From: Terriglobales bacterium
GTDB taxonomy: Bacteria > Acidobacteriota > Terriglobia > Terriglobales > Acidobacteriaceae
Length of the DNA stretch: 64,000 nt
Assembly: GCA_035567895.1 (NCBI GenBank)
Contig: DATMPC010000105.1
Span: forward strand, 1 to 64,000
Reading direction: 5' to 3'
The position numbers and the translations under genes were made by a program. Below are positions 35,799 through 43,119 of the stretch, one piece after another (positions within the stretch are counted from its first letter, which is position 1; each line of letters opens with the position of its first letter). Below the pieces are notes generated by a model that worked only from the letters and a program-made list of their open reading frames with translations, ran no database searches and was not told where the DNA came from.

Positions 35799-35895
35799 GC
35801 AGTACCGGCGGCAGTAGCCGCCGGGTTCGCGAGGCATACCGAGCGGTAGTCGCTGCGCTCCGATTGACCCAGCGGCTGCCGCCGCCGGTACTGCC
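35799..35895. repeat. REP-like repeat, copy 5 (between operator sites 2 and 3)
   Basis: Left arm GCAGTACCGGCGGCAGTAGC, right arm ending GCCGCCGGTACTGCC, spacer shared with copy 4. It separates two copies of the padR upstream sequence. Confidence 0.85.
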
Positions 35896-35906
35896 TAGAG
35901 CATCCT

Positions 35907-35923
35907 CTATGGGATCCCAATAG
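35907..35923. promoter_or_regulatory. Candidate PadR operator, site 3 overlapping the padR leader
   Basis: CTATGGGATCCCAATAG contains the perfect 10-bp palindrome TGGGATCCCA. It overlaps the AGGAG ribosome-binding site, ten bases before the padR ATG. A regulator bound here would block its own translation start region or promoter. Confidence 0.6.
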
Positions 35924-35932
35924 GAGACTGCC

Positions 35933-36271
35933 ATGGGCGAGAAGGAAGTGCGTCAGGGGACGTTGGCGCTGATGGTTCTCAAGACGCTGGAGAGCATGGG
36001 AACCCTGCACGGTTACGGCATCGCGCGGCGCATTGAGCAGATTAGCGGCGATTTGCTGTCGGTCAACTATGGGACGCTCTATCCCGCGCTTCTGAAGCTC
36101 GAGCAGGAAGGGTACATCGCGTCGGAGTGGGGAGTCTCTGAGAACAACCGTCGCGCCAAGTACTACCGGCTTACTCGGGCTGGCAAAAAGCAGGTTGAGC
36201 GCGAGATGCGTGATTGGCAGGAGACCACCGCGATCCTGGCGCGGTTCCTGGCTCCGGAGGAATCGCAATGA
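35933..36271 (+). CDS. PadR family transcriptional regulator
   Basis: 112 residues, a minimal winged-helix PadR protein. The family start is clear (QGTLALMVLKTLESMGTLHGYGIARRIEQ), with the wing in GTLYPALLKLEQEGYIASEW and the helical dimerisation tail RAGKKQVEREMRDWQETTAILARFL. The WGVSENNRRAKYYRLT strand-turn is the acidobacterial PadR form. PadR proteins repress neighbouring transporter genes and are released by a ligand. The stop overlaps the start of the permease gene (ATGA), so the pair is one operon. Confidence 0.92.
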   Translation: MGEKEVRQGTLALMVLKTLESMGTLHGYGIARRIEQISGDLLSVNYGTLYPALLKLEQEGYIASEWGVSENNRRAKYYRLTRAGKKQVEREMRDWQETTAILARFLAPEESQ

Positions 36272-38937
36272 AAAATCTTCGTGCCCTGCTTGCCCGAGTT
36301 GCCGGTTTCTTCGACCGGGATCGTCGCGATTCTGAGTTACACGCAGAGCTTGAGAGTCATCTGCAGATGCATATCGACGACTCCGTCCGCTCGGGCATGT
36401 CGCCCGAGGAGGCGCGGCGACGGGCGCTACTTAAGCTCGGCGGCGTGGAGAAAGTGACAGAAGCTTATCGCGAACAACGAGGACTGCCGTTTCTCGAGAC
36501 GCTCGCACAGGACGTCCAATTCGCGTTTCGCGGGATGCGCAAGAACGTCGGATTCACCTGTGTTGCGGTTGTCACACTTGCATTGGGTATTGGCGCAAAT
36601 ACGGCCCTGTTCTCTGTGGTGAATGGAGTACTGCTGAATCCGCTGCCGTATCCCGAATCGGAACGGCTGGTCATTGTGTACAGCTCCTCAAAAACATTCG
36701 ACCATTCTTCAGTCTCATATCCGAACTTTCTCGATTGGGAGAGACAGAACAAGAGCTTCTCCTCAATGGCTGCCTTCCGTAGCGATGACTGGAATCTGAC
36801 CGGACAAAGTGAGGCGGAACGTCTGCGCGGCTACATGGTTTCGTCCGGCTTCTTTGCGACGCTGGGGGTGGCTCCAGTAATTGGTCGCACCATCTCCGTA
36901 GACGAGGACAGAATCGGCGGAGCTCCCGTGGTGATGATTGGACACGGATTGTGGCAGCGAAAATTCGGAGCTTCCGCTGACGTCCTGGGAAAGACGATGA
37001 TCCTGAACGGTGTGGGATATACCGTTGTAGGAGTCGTCCCCGCCAGCTTTCGCTTATATAGCGGCGACAACACTGAGATTTATGTTCCGCTGGGACAATG
37101 GGATGATGCGACATTCCGCAACCGGCGTGTCGGAATGGGAATGCGGGTACTCGGACGCCTTAAACCTGCAGTTACAGTGGAGCAGACGCGGGCCGACATG
37201 GAGAGCGTCGCGCGCAGCCTGGCAGCCGCATACCCCGAGTCAAATGCCGGTTCAAGCGTGAGCCTGACTCGCTTGAAGGACGACATGGTAGAAGGCACGG
37301 GACCGATGCTCCTGGTATTGTTTGCTGCCGTCGGCTTCGTGCTTCTTATCGCGTGCACCAACGTCGCCAACCTGCTGCTGGCCCGCTCGACGGGACGCAG
37401 TCGCGAGTTTGCCGTGCGCAGTGCGATGGGAGCGAGTCAATCCCGCCTGGTGCGTCAGCTGCTGACGGAAAGCGCGCTGCTCGGCCTGATAGGCGGAGCG
37501 CTTGGGTTGTTGTTCGCAGTAGAAGGCATGAAACCCTTGCTTGCCGCCGTTCCACATGCTCTGCCTCGGTCGCGCGAGATCGCGGTGGATGGCCGGGTGT
37601 TGTTATTCACTTTGGGAATGTCTATTGCAGCCGGCATTCTTTTCGGCCTCATTCCGGCGTTGAAAGTCTGGCGGACGAATCTGCAGGAGACTCTGAAGGA
37701 GGGCGGTCGCGGTTTGTCGGGCACGCGGCATCGCGCGCAAAATGTTTTTGTAGTAATCGAGATGGCGGTCGCACTGGTGTTGCTGGTTGGCTCCGGGTTG
37801 ATGATCCGAAGCCTGGTCGTCCTATTGGGAGTGAATCCCGGTTTCGATCCGCACAACGTGCTGACCCTCAATGTCACGATGCCTCCGGGTCTCACGTCCG
37901 ATGCGCCCCACATCCGCGCTGCATTGCGTCAGTTGCATGATGTCGTCCGAAACACGCCGGGAATCGAGTTTGCCTCTCTGGACGGCGGCACGCTGCCGAT
38001 GGATGGAGACTCGGAACTTCCGTTCTGGCTCGAAGGTCAACCCAAACCCGCCACCGACTCGGAGATGAATTGGGCGCTCTTCTACCTTTCGGAGCCGGAT
38101 TATCGGCAGGCGATGGGAACTCCGCTACTCCGAGGACGGTTCCTAACAGAGGCGGACACGGAACGCTCAGCGCCGGTTGTAGTGATTGACGAGTTCCTCG
38201 CGAACAAGTTCTTCCCGAATGGGGACGCAATCGGAAAACATCTTAATCTTGGCATTCTTGAAACACAGCCAGAAATCGTTGGCATCGTGAGCCACGTGAA
38301 GCAATGGGGCCTGGACACGGATTCGCAATCCAAAATCCAGGCGCAGATCTATGTGCCTCTGACGCAGGTGCCCGACATATTCATGCCACTCATAAAACGC
38401 GGAATTGGTTTGGTGGTGCGCTCGGAAGCAGCGCCGTTGTCGTTAATTCCGGCAATTCGGCTCTCGATTTCGCAGGTCAACAACGAGCACGTGGTCTACG
38501 GCGCCCAAACGTTGGAACAGATTGTCTCGGATTCTCTCGCGGACCGTCGTTTTGCCATGGTGCTGCTTGGCGCGTTTGCTGGTCTGGCTTTGCTACTTTC
38601 GAGCATCGGAATCTACGGTGTGATTTCGTATCTGGTTGGTCAGCGAGTCCAGGAGATCGGCACGCGCATGGCGTTGGGAGCGCAGCGCAAGGACGTTCTG
38701 CAACTCATACTCGGGCGCGGCGTGATGCTCGCAGCGATTGGCGTGGTCGTAGGAGCCGCACTCGCCTTGGCACTTACCCGGCAAATGCGAAGCATGATCT
38801 ACGGCGTTAGCGCCGCCGATCCCATGACGTTCCTGGCTGTGTCACTGCTGTTGATGCTCGTTGCCGTTGCAGCCTGCTATGTGCCGGCACGACGCGCGAT
38901 GCGCGTCGATCCCATGATGGCGTTGCGGTATGAGTGA
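36268..38937 (+). CDS. Acidobacterial duplicated orphan permease (ABC/MacB-FtsX type)
   Basis: 889 residues from the ATG at 36268 (GGAGG upstream, ATGA overlap with padR). The start has a short helical prefix domain (RRDSELHAELESHLQMHIDD, MSPEEARRRALLKLGG). Then come two MacB periplasmic-core plus FtsX permease units: membrane segment VAVVTLALGIGANTALFSVV, periplasmic part from about 110 to 360, FtsX helices near 365-500, and a second copy ending in DPMMALRYE. No ATPase domain is fused or adjacent, hence 'orphan'. This family (TIGR03434) with its PadR partner forms large paralogous sets in Acidobacteria. The exported substrate is unknown. Confidence 0.93.
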   Translation: MKNLRALLARVAGFFDRDRRDSELHAELESHLQMHIDDSVRSGMSPEEARRRALLKLGGVEKVTEAYREQRGLPFLETLAQDVQFAFRGMRKNVGFTCVAVVTLALGIGANTALFSVVNGVLLNPLPYPESERLVIVYSSSKTFDHSSVSYPNFLDWERQNKSFSSMAAFRSDDWNLTGQSEAERLRGYMVSSGFFATLGVAPVIGRTISVDEDRIGGAPVVMIGHGLWQRKFGASADVLGKTMILNGVGYTVVGVVPASFRLYSGDNTEIYVPLGQWDDATFRNRRVGMGMRVLGRLKPAVTVEQTRADMESVARSLAAAYPESNAGSSVSLTRLKDDMVEGTGPMLLVLFAAVGFVLLIACTNVANLLLARSTGRSREFAVRSAMGASQSRLVRQLLTESALLGLIGGALGLLFAVEGMKPLLAAVPHALPRSREIAVDGRVLLFTLGMSIAAGILFGLIPALKVWRTNLQETLKEGGRGLSGTRHRAQNVFVVIEMAVALVLLVGSGLMIRSLVVLLGVNPGFDPHNVLTLNVTMPPGLTSDAPHIRAALRQLHDVVRNTPGIEFASLDGGTLPMDGDSELPFWLEGQPKPATDSEMNWALFYLSEPDYRQAMGTPLLRGRFLTEADTERSAPVVVIDEFLANKFFPNGDAIGKHLNLGILETQPEIVGIVSHVKQWGLDTDSQSKIQAQIYVPLTQVPDIFMPLIKRGIGLVVRSEAAPLSLIPAIRLSISQVNNEHVVYGAQTLEQIVSDSLADRRFAMVLLGAFAGLALLLSSIGIYGVISYLVGQRVQEIGTRMALGAQRKDVLQLILGRGVMLAAIGVVVGAALALALTRQMRSMIYGVSAADPMTFLAVSLLLMLVAVAACYVPARRAMRVDPMMALRYE

Positions 38938-38945
38938 GGGAGGAA

Positions 38946-39053
38946 GGCAGTACCGGCGGCGGTAGCCGCTGGGTACGTACGCCCGGGCTACTCACTCACG
39001 CAATACGGTGTCGGAGTCTGATGGACCCAGCGGCTACCGCCGCCGGTACTGCC
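38946..39053. repeat. REP-like repeat, copy 6
   Basis: Left arm GCAGTACCGGCGGCGGTAGC eight bases after the permease stop, right arm CAGCGGCTACCGCCGCCGGT and on. The spacer is about 48 bp. Confidence 0.88.
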
Positions 39054-39082
39054 TTGTCAGGCCGTACAATCAGACAAGTTCT

Positions 39083-39122
39083 TACTTCACCCGATGACCC
39101 GATCACCCGATCACCCGATTTC
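39083..39122. repeat. Single arm of the ATCGGGTG array family
   Basis: CTTCACCCGATGACCCGATC and following 8-bp units, in right-arm orientation, immediately upstream of era. No partner arm is close by. Confidence 0.75.
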
Positions 39123-39133
39123 TGCCATCCACC

Positions 39134-40066
39134 ATGTCCTTTAGATCCGGCTTTGTTTCCATCATCGGTCGTCCCAATGCGGGAAAGTCTACGTTGCTCA
39201 ACGCACTGGTAGGCGAGAAGGTGGCGATTGTTACGCATAAGCCGCAGACTACGCGGCATCGCATTCAGGGCTACGTCAACGTGAAGGGTGGGAAGGGAAG
39301 ACCACCCGGACAGATTGTGCTGATCGACACCCCGGGAGTGCACAAGCCCGACTCGCCACTCGGCAGCCGCATGATGCGGGAGGTGAATGCCGCGCTCGAA
39401 GAACGCGATGTGGTTCTGCTGATCGTCGACGCCACGCAGCCGTTCGGCAAAGGCGATCAGTTTGTTATCGAGTTGCTCGATAAGGTCAGCTCGCCCGTGA
39501 TCTTGCTGTTGAACAAGATTGATGTGATCGAGAAGCCAAAGCTACTGGAGATTATCGATCGCTACTCCAAGCTGCGTGACTTTGCAGAGATCATCCCCAT
39601 CTCGGCCACGAAGCGCAAAGGATTAGACGAGTTGATTGATGCAGTCATCAAGAGATTGCCTGAAGGTCCGCGCTACTTCGACAAAGATCAGATCACAGAC
39701 CAACCAGAACGAGCGCTCGTGGCGGAGATGATTCGCGAGCGCGTGCTGATTGAGACGGGCCAGGAAGTGCCATACGCCACTGCGGTGAAGATCGAGCGGT
39801 TCGAAGAAGGAGACAAGCTAACCCGCATCGCCGCGGCTATCTATTGCGAACGCGAAGGGCAGAAGGCGATCCTTATCGGGAAGGGTGGGGCGATGCTCAA
39901 GCGCATCGGAACATCGGCGCGCAAACAGATCGAACGCTTGGTGGGAACGAAGGTATTTCTCGAGTTGTTCGTGAAGGTCCGCGAGAACTGGCGAAGCTCT
40001 GAGGCAGCGCTGGATGATCTGGACTGGCGGAATGAAGTGGGGAGTTTGGGGAAGACCAAAAGCTAG
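39134..40066 (+). CDS. era: GTPase Era
   Basis: 310 residues. Era binds the 3' end of 16S rRNA and assists 30S assembly. G1 is GRPNAGKST, G3 is DTPGVHKP, G4 is NKID, and G5 is ISATKRKG. The C-terminal KH domain shows AILIGKGGAMLKRIGTSARKQIE. An insertion (GGKGRPPGQ near residue 52) is common in this phylum. It belongs with phoH-ybeY-CBS transporter but is now separated from them by the RAYT/PadR/permease segment. Its last codons lie in a 15-bp direct repeat (ACCAAAAGCTAGAAC) found again at 40107-40121. Confidence 0.97.
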   Translation: MSFRSGFVSIIGRPNAGKSTLLNALVGEKVAIVTHKPQTTRHRIQGYVNVKGGKGRPPGQIVLIDTPGVHKPDSPLGSRMMREVNAALEERDVVLLIVDATQPFGKGDQFVIELLDKVSSPVILLLNKIDVIEKPKLLEIIDRYSKLRDFAEIIPISATKRKGLDELIDAVIKRLPEGPRYFDKDQITDQPERALVAEMIRERVLIETGQEVPYATAVKIERFEEGDKLTRIAAAIYCEREGQKAILIGKGGAMLKRIGTSARKQIERLVGTKVFLELFVKVRENWRSSEAALDDLDWRNEVGSLGKTKS

Positions 40067-40118
40067 AACAAGGAGTCGGAGGCTTAAAAGCAAAAGCAAC
40101 ACCAAAACCAAAAGCTAG

Positions 40119-40606
40119 AACGCGGATCGAACGGATTTAACGGATCGGACGGATAAAGCGAGGGGGGATGAAACACGAGGCTCTGACTGAAAAGCTGATT
40201 GGCGCGTTTTATGCGCTTTACAACGAACTTGGTCATGGATTTCTGGAGAGCATTTATCAGAGGGGATACGCGTTTATGCTGAAGGACGAAGGGCTTCCAT
40301 TCGTTGAGCAGGCTCCCGTCCGGGTGACGCATCGCGGTCGCGATCTGGGCGAGTTCAAGATGGATCTCGTTGTGGAAAATCTCGTACTTGTAGAACTGAA
40401 GGCCGTGAAAGTTCTAGATGCTTCGCACGAGAAACAAGTCTTCAACTATCTGAAGGCCACAAGTATCGAGGTAGGCCTCCTATTCAATTTTGGTCCCCGG
40501 GCTCAGGTCAGGCGAATCATACTTGAGAACGAATACAAGCTTCAGCACAAGGCGGCTGCTGCAATCTCCTGAGGGTTATCCGTCCGATCCGTTAAATCCG
40601 TGTTCT
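40119..40606. mobile_element. Inverted-array element carrying the GxxExxY gene (CGGAT family)
   Basis: A 26-bp perfect inverted repeat at 40131-40156 and 40576-40601 brackets one gene. Each arm is made of 9-bp units of the form ACGGATNNA (ACGGATTTA, ACGGATCGG, ACGGATAAA). The left arm has one extra unit. The gene starts 11 bp inside the left arm and stops 3 bp before the right arm. A shorter match, AGAAC/GTTCT, flanks the outer side. No transposase is encoded. Confidence 0.8.
40168..40572 (+). CDS. GxxExxY family protein (PD-(D/E)XK nuclease-like)
   Basis: 134 residues. The name-giving motif is at G24-x-x-E27-x-x-Y30 (GFLESIY). A PD-(D/E)XK-type core follows: D66 in FKMDLVVE and E76-x-K78 in VELKAV. 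The C-terminal NYLKATSIEVGLLFNFG is the family's conserved end (TIGR04256). The biological role is not established, and nuclease activity is inferred from the fold. The gene fits tightly between two inverted repeat arms and resembles a cargo or recombinase-like gene of that element, not a member of the surrounding operon. Confidence 0.9.
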   Translation: MKHEALTEKLIGAFYALYNELGHGFLESIYQRGYAFMLKDEGLPFVEQAPVRVTHRGRDLGEFKMDLVVENLVLVELKAVKVLDASHEKQVFNYLKATSIEVGLLFNFGPRAQVRRIILENEYKLQHKAAAAIS

Positions 40607-40619
40607 GGTTTCTTGCTGT

Positions 40620-41699
40620 TCAGCCGCACACTTTCCGAATGATCTCTGCAGCCTGTTCGCAATCGGCGCGGGTTACATCCATGTGCGTCAATAGCCGAAC
40701 GATCGAATCGCTTACTGCGCTGCCGATCACGTTCTGATCGCGCAGGCGGCGGAGAATCTCGTCGGAGGTCATTCCGGTTGCGCTTACGTCGAAGATGACG
40801 ATATTGGTCTTCACCTTTTCGGGGTTAATTCCTAATGTGGGAATCTTAGCGAGAGCGTCTGCGAGGAGTCTTGCGTTGGCATGGTCTTCGTGGAGGCGCT
40901 TCGGCATTTCTTCGAGCGCGATCAGGCCGGCTGCGGCGAGAACTCCTGCCTGACGCATGCCGCCGCCCAGTGCTTTGCGGACTGAGCGTGCCTGGTCGAT
41001 GAAGCTGCGGCTGCCTACCAGCATGGAACCAACCGGCGCTCCCAGGCCCTTTGAGAGACAGAACATTACTGAATCAAACTTGTGCGTCACGTCGGCTACA
41101 GGCATCTTCAGCGCGACTGCAGCGTTGAAGACGCGGGCGCCGTCGAGGTGCACGGGGATTCCGCGATCGTGGGCGGCGTTGCAGACTTCTTCCATTACCT
41201 CGACTGGACTGACCGTGCCTCCGGCCATGTTGTGGGTATTTTCGATTTCGATAAGACCGGTCTGCGCGCGGGCGTAGCTGTAGGACGGAATTTTCTTCTT
41301 GATCTCCGCCCAGGTGAGGATGCCGTCGTCGCCACGGAGCGTACGCAGGACGCATCCGGAGAAGAGAGCGGGCATGCCCATCTCCCAGTCGAGGATGTGA
41401 GCGCGCTCTTCGCAGATGATCTCCTGCCCGGGGCGAGTGTGCACCTTAATCGCGATCTGATTACCCATGGTGCCGGTCGGGACGAAGAGCGCGGCTTCGC
41501 GCTGGAAGATGCGGGCGGCGCTAGCTTCCAGGCGATTCACGGTGGGATCTTCGCCATAGACGTCGTCGCCGACTTCGGCTTCGGCCATGGCTTTGCGCAT
41601 AGCCGCCGTAGGACGCGTCACGGTGTCGCTGCGTAGGTCGATTACGGATTTGGTTGTGCGCTCTTGAGGTTCGAGCAGTTGAGTGGCGGTCTTAGTCAT
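40620..41699 (-). CDS. ltaE: Low-specificity L-threonine aldolase
   Basis: 359 residues from the ATG at 41699 (AGGT upstream). A longer frame to 41783 would translate a REP repeat and is rejected. It is a PLP enzyme (fold type I) that splits threonine or allo-threonine to glycine and acetaldehyde. Markers: [12 protein letters not shown] at the start, [43 protein letters not shown], and the PLP lysine in [13 protein letters not shown]. Length is normal. Confidence 0.95.
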   Translation of the reverse strand: MTKTATQLLEPQERTTKSVIDLRSDTVTRPTAAMRKAMAEAEVGDDVYGEDPTVNRLEASAARIFQREAALFVPTGTMGNQIAIKVHTRPGQEIICEERAHILDWEMGMPALFSGCVLRTLRGDDGILTWAEIKKKIPSYSYARAQTGLIEIENTHNMAGGTVSPVEVMEEVCNAAHDRGIPVHLDGARVFNAAVALKMPVADVTHKFDSVMFCLSKGLGAPVGSMLVGSRSFIDQARSVRKALGGGMRQAGVLAAAGLIALEEMPKRLHEDHANARLLADALAKIPTLGINPEKVKTNIVIFDVSATGMTSDEILRRLRDQNVIGSAVSDSIVRLLTHMDVTRADCEQAAEIIRKVCG

Positions 41700-41715
41700 G
41701 AGTACCTCATGGAGG

Positions 41716-41814
41716 TCAGTACCGGCGGCGGTAGCCGCTGGGTCAGTCCTATGGTGATCAACAGTGTTGTAGCTAACGCTCACTCACCCAGCGGCTACCG
41801 CCGCCGGTACTGCT
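41716..41814. repeat. REP-like repeat, copy 7
   Basis: Left arm CAGTACCGGCGGCGGTAGCC, right arm CAGCGGCTACCGCCGCCGGT and on, spacer about 40 bp. The right arm is the 3' end of the hemW coding region and provides its stop codon. Confidence 0.9.
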
Positions 41815-42971
41815 ATGAAACGCTCAAACACTTCGTTCGACAACAATCTGCCTCGGGAAGTGAGTCGCAGCGAAGTTCCCGATTGCTCGAGCAGCCCCAG
41901 ATCGCGGAGCTCATCAATCTCCCGTTTGAAACATTGCGCTACCGCGGGCTCTGCGTTGAGATCGATTCCTCTATTCAGGCGCAGGCCGAGAAACATCGTT
42001 TCTTCGCCGGCGCCTTGATGATCAACGAAAGTTGTCTCCGGTTTGGACGAATCTGCGAAATACGCAGGCAGATCCTCTGTATTAGCGAAGCGGACCGCTT
42101 CGAACTTCGGAGAGGTCTTGCTCGCGAAGAGCATCGAGTGCGCATCGAGGCCGAGGCCGAGATATGGCTGGCGCGTCCAGTACTTCAAGTTGTGACGGGA
42201 CTCGCAGCCTAGCCGTGCAAAATTCGAGATCTCGTACTGCGGGAGCCCCGCACCGTTCAGAAAATCGATCGCTTCAAGATAAAGATCGGCAGCTAGATCC
42301 GAATCGGGAACATGATGAGCATGATAGCGCTCGCCGCCTGCAATCAGTTCGCGTCCTAAACGTGAATCTTCATCGATTTCGAGGATGTACACGCTGGCAT
42401 GCGGCACACCTGACTCAACGAGTTGTTCGAGAGAGGTACGCCACGTCTGCGTAGTCTGGTGCGGCAGTCCAGCTATTAGATCCACATTGATACTGTTAAT
42501 GCCGGCTGCGCGCAATGCGGTGATCTCGGCTAAGGTCTGTTGCGCAGTGTGGAGGCGGCCGACCGACTTGATTTCCTCATCGACGAACGACTGCGTTCCC
42601 AGACTGACCCGGTTCGTGCCTCCGTTGAGCATGGCTTCGAGGATCTCGGGACTTAGGGTTCCAGGCGCGCATTCCACAGTGATCTCCGCGTCCGCTTGTA
42701 CGTCGAATTCATTTCGAATCGCTTGAAAGATACTGGCGAGTTGATCTGGAGCCAGCGTGGTGGGAGTGCCGCCGCCGAGGTAGATCGAATCGACTGTGCG
42801 CTCGAATTTGGCATCGAGGCTCTCAGCCAGTGCCTCTGCACCCGCGATTTCCTGCTGTAATCGCCCGATGTATCCGCTCATCTTGTCGCGGGAAAACACA
42901 CCGGAAGCAAAGTTGCAGAAACTGCACTTGGAGCGGCAAAACGGAACGGAGACGTAGAGGCCGAGAGGCAT
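41784..42971 (-). CDS. hemW: Radical SAM heme chaperone HemW
   Basis: 395 residues. HemW belongs to the coproporphyrinogen III oxidase-like radical SAM family and transfers heme to membrane cytochromes. The [4Fe-4S] motif is C12-x3-C16-x2-C19 (CRSKCSFCNF). It lacks the fourth Cys-containing extension of HemN, and has YLGGGTPTTLAPDQL, VSLGTQSF and SRHNLKYW typical of HemW. The final nine residues (AVPAAVAAG) and the stop come from a REP-like repeat arm, so the original C-terminus has been altered. A few residues there may not matter for function. Confidence 0.93.
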   Translation of the reverse strand: MPLGLYVSVPFCRSKCSFCNFASGVFSRDKMSGYIGRLQQEIAGAEALAESLDAKFERTVDSIYLGGGTPTTLAPDQLASIFQAIRNEFDVQADAEITVECAPGTLSPEILEAMLNGGTNRVSLGTQSFVDEEIKSVGRLHTAQQTLAEITALRAAGINSINVDLIAGLPHQTTQTWRTSLEQLVESGVPHASVYILEIDEDSRLGRELIAGGERYHAHHVPDSDLAADLYLEAIDFLNGAGLPQYEISNFARLGCESRHNLKYWTRQPYLGLGLDAHSMLFASKTSPKFEAVRFANTEDLPAYFADSSKPETTFVDHQGAGEETMFLGLRLNRGIDLNAEPAVAQCFKREIDELRDLGLLEQSGTSLRLTSRGRLLSNEVFERFIAVPAAVAAG

Positions 42972-43002
42972 GAGGAGCTAAGCTTCATTATAGGGAAGCA
43001 GG

Positions 43003-43040
43003 AATCGGGCGATCGGGCCATCGGGTGATCGGGCGAAGTA
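43003..43040. repeat. Single arm of the ATCGGGTG array family
   Basis: AATCGGGCGATCGGGCCATC and on, ending GGGCGAAGTAG: four 8-bp ATCGGGNN units, in left-arm orientation. It lies between the divergent hemW and fabF-like genes. Confidence 0.8.
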
Positions 43041-43119
43041 GAGGCTCCTTGCCGCGTCATCCCGTGGTTCCAGACCAACTTCGCGATAAGCGCATAGAAT
43101 CGAGGGCTGAGGGCCACAC

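Larger units (their letters stand above)
35516..35932. other. Regulatory and repeat region between RAYT and padR
   Basis: 417 bp without a gene. It holds two REP copies and three copies of a palindromic site thought to be the PadR operator. It also contains a duplicated version of the padR ribosome-binding site and start codon. Confidence 0.7.

Noticed and set aside
41700-41783. N-terminal extension of the threonine aldolase up to 41783
   Set aside because: It would translate a REP repeat. The ATG at 41699 has a ribosome-binding site and starts the conserved protein.
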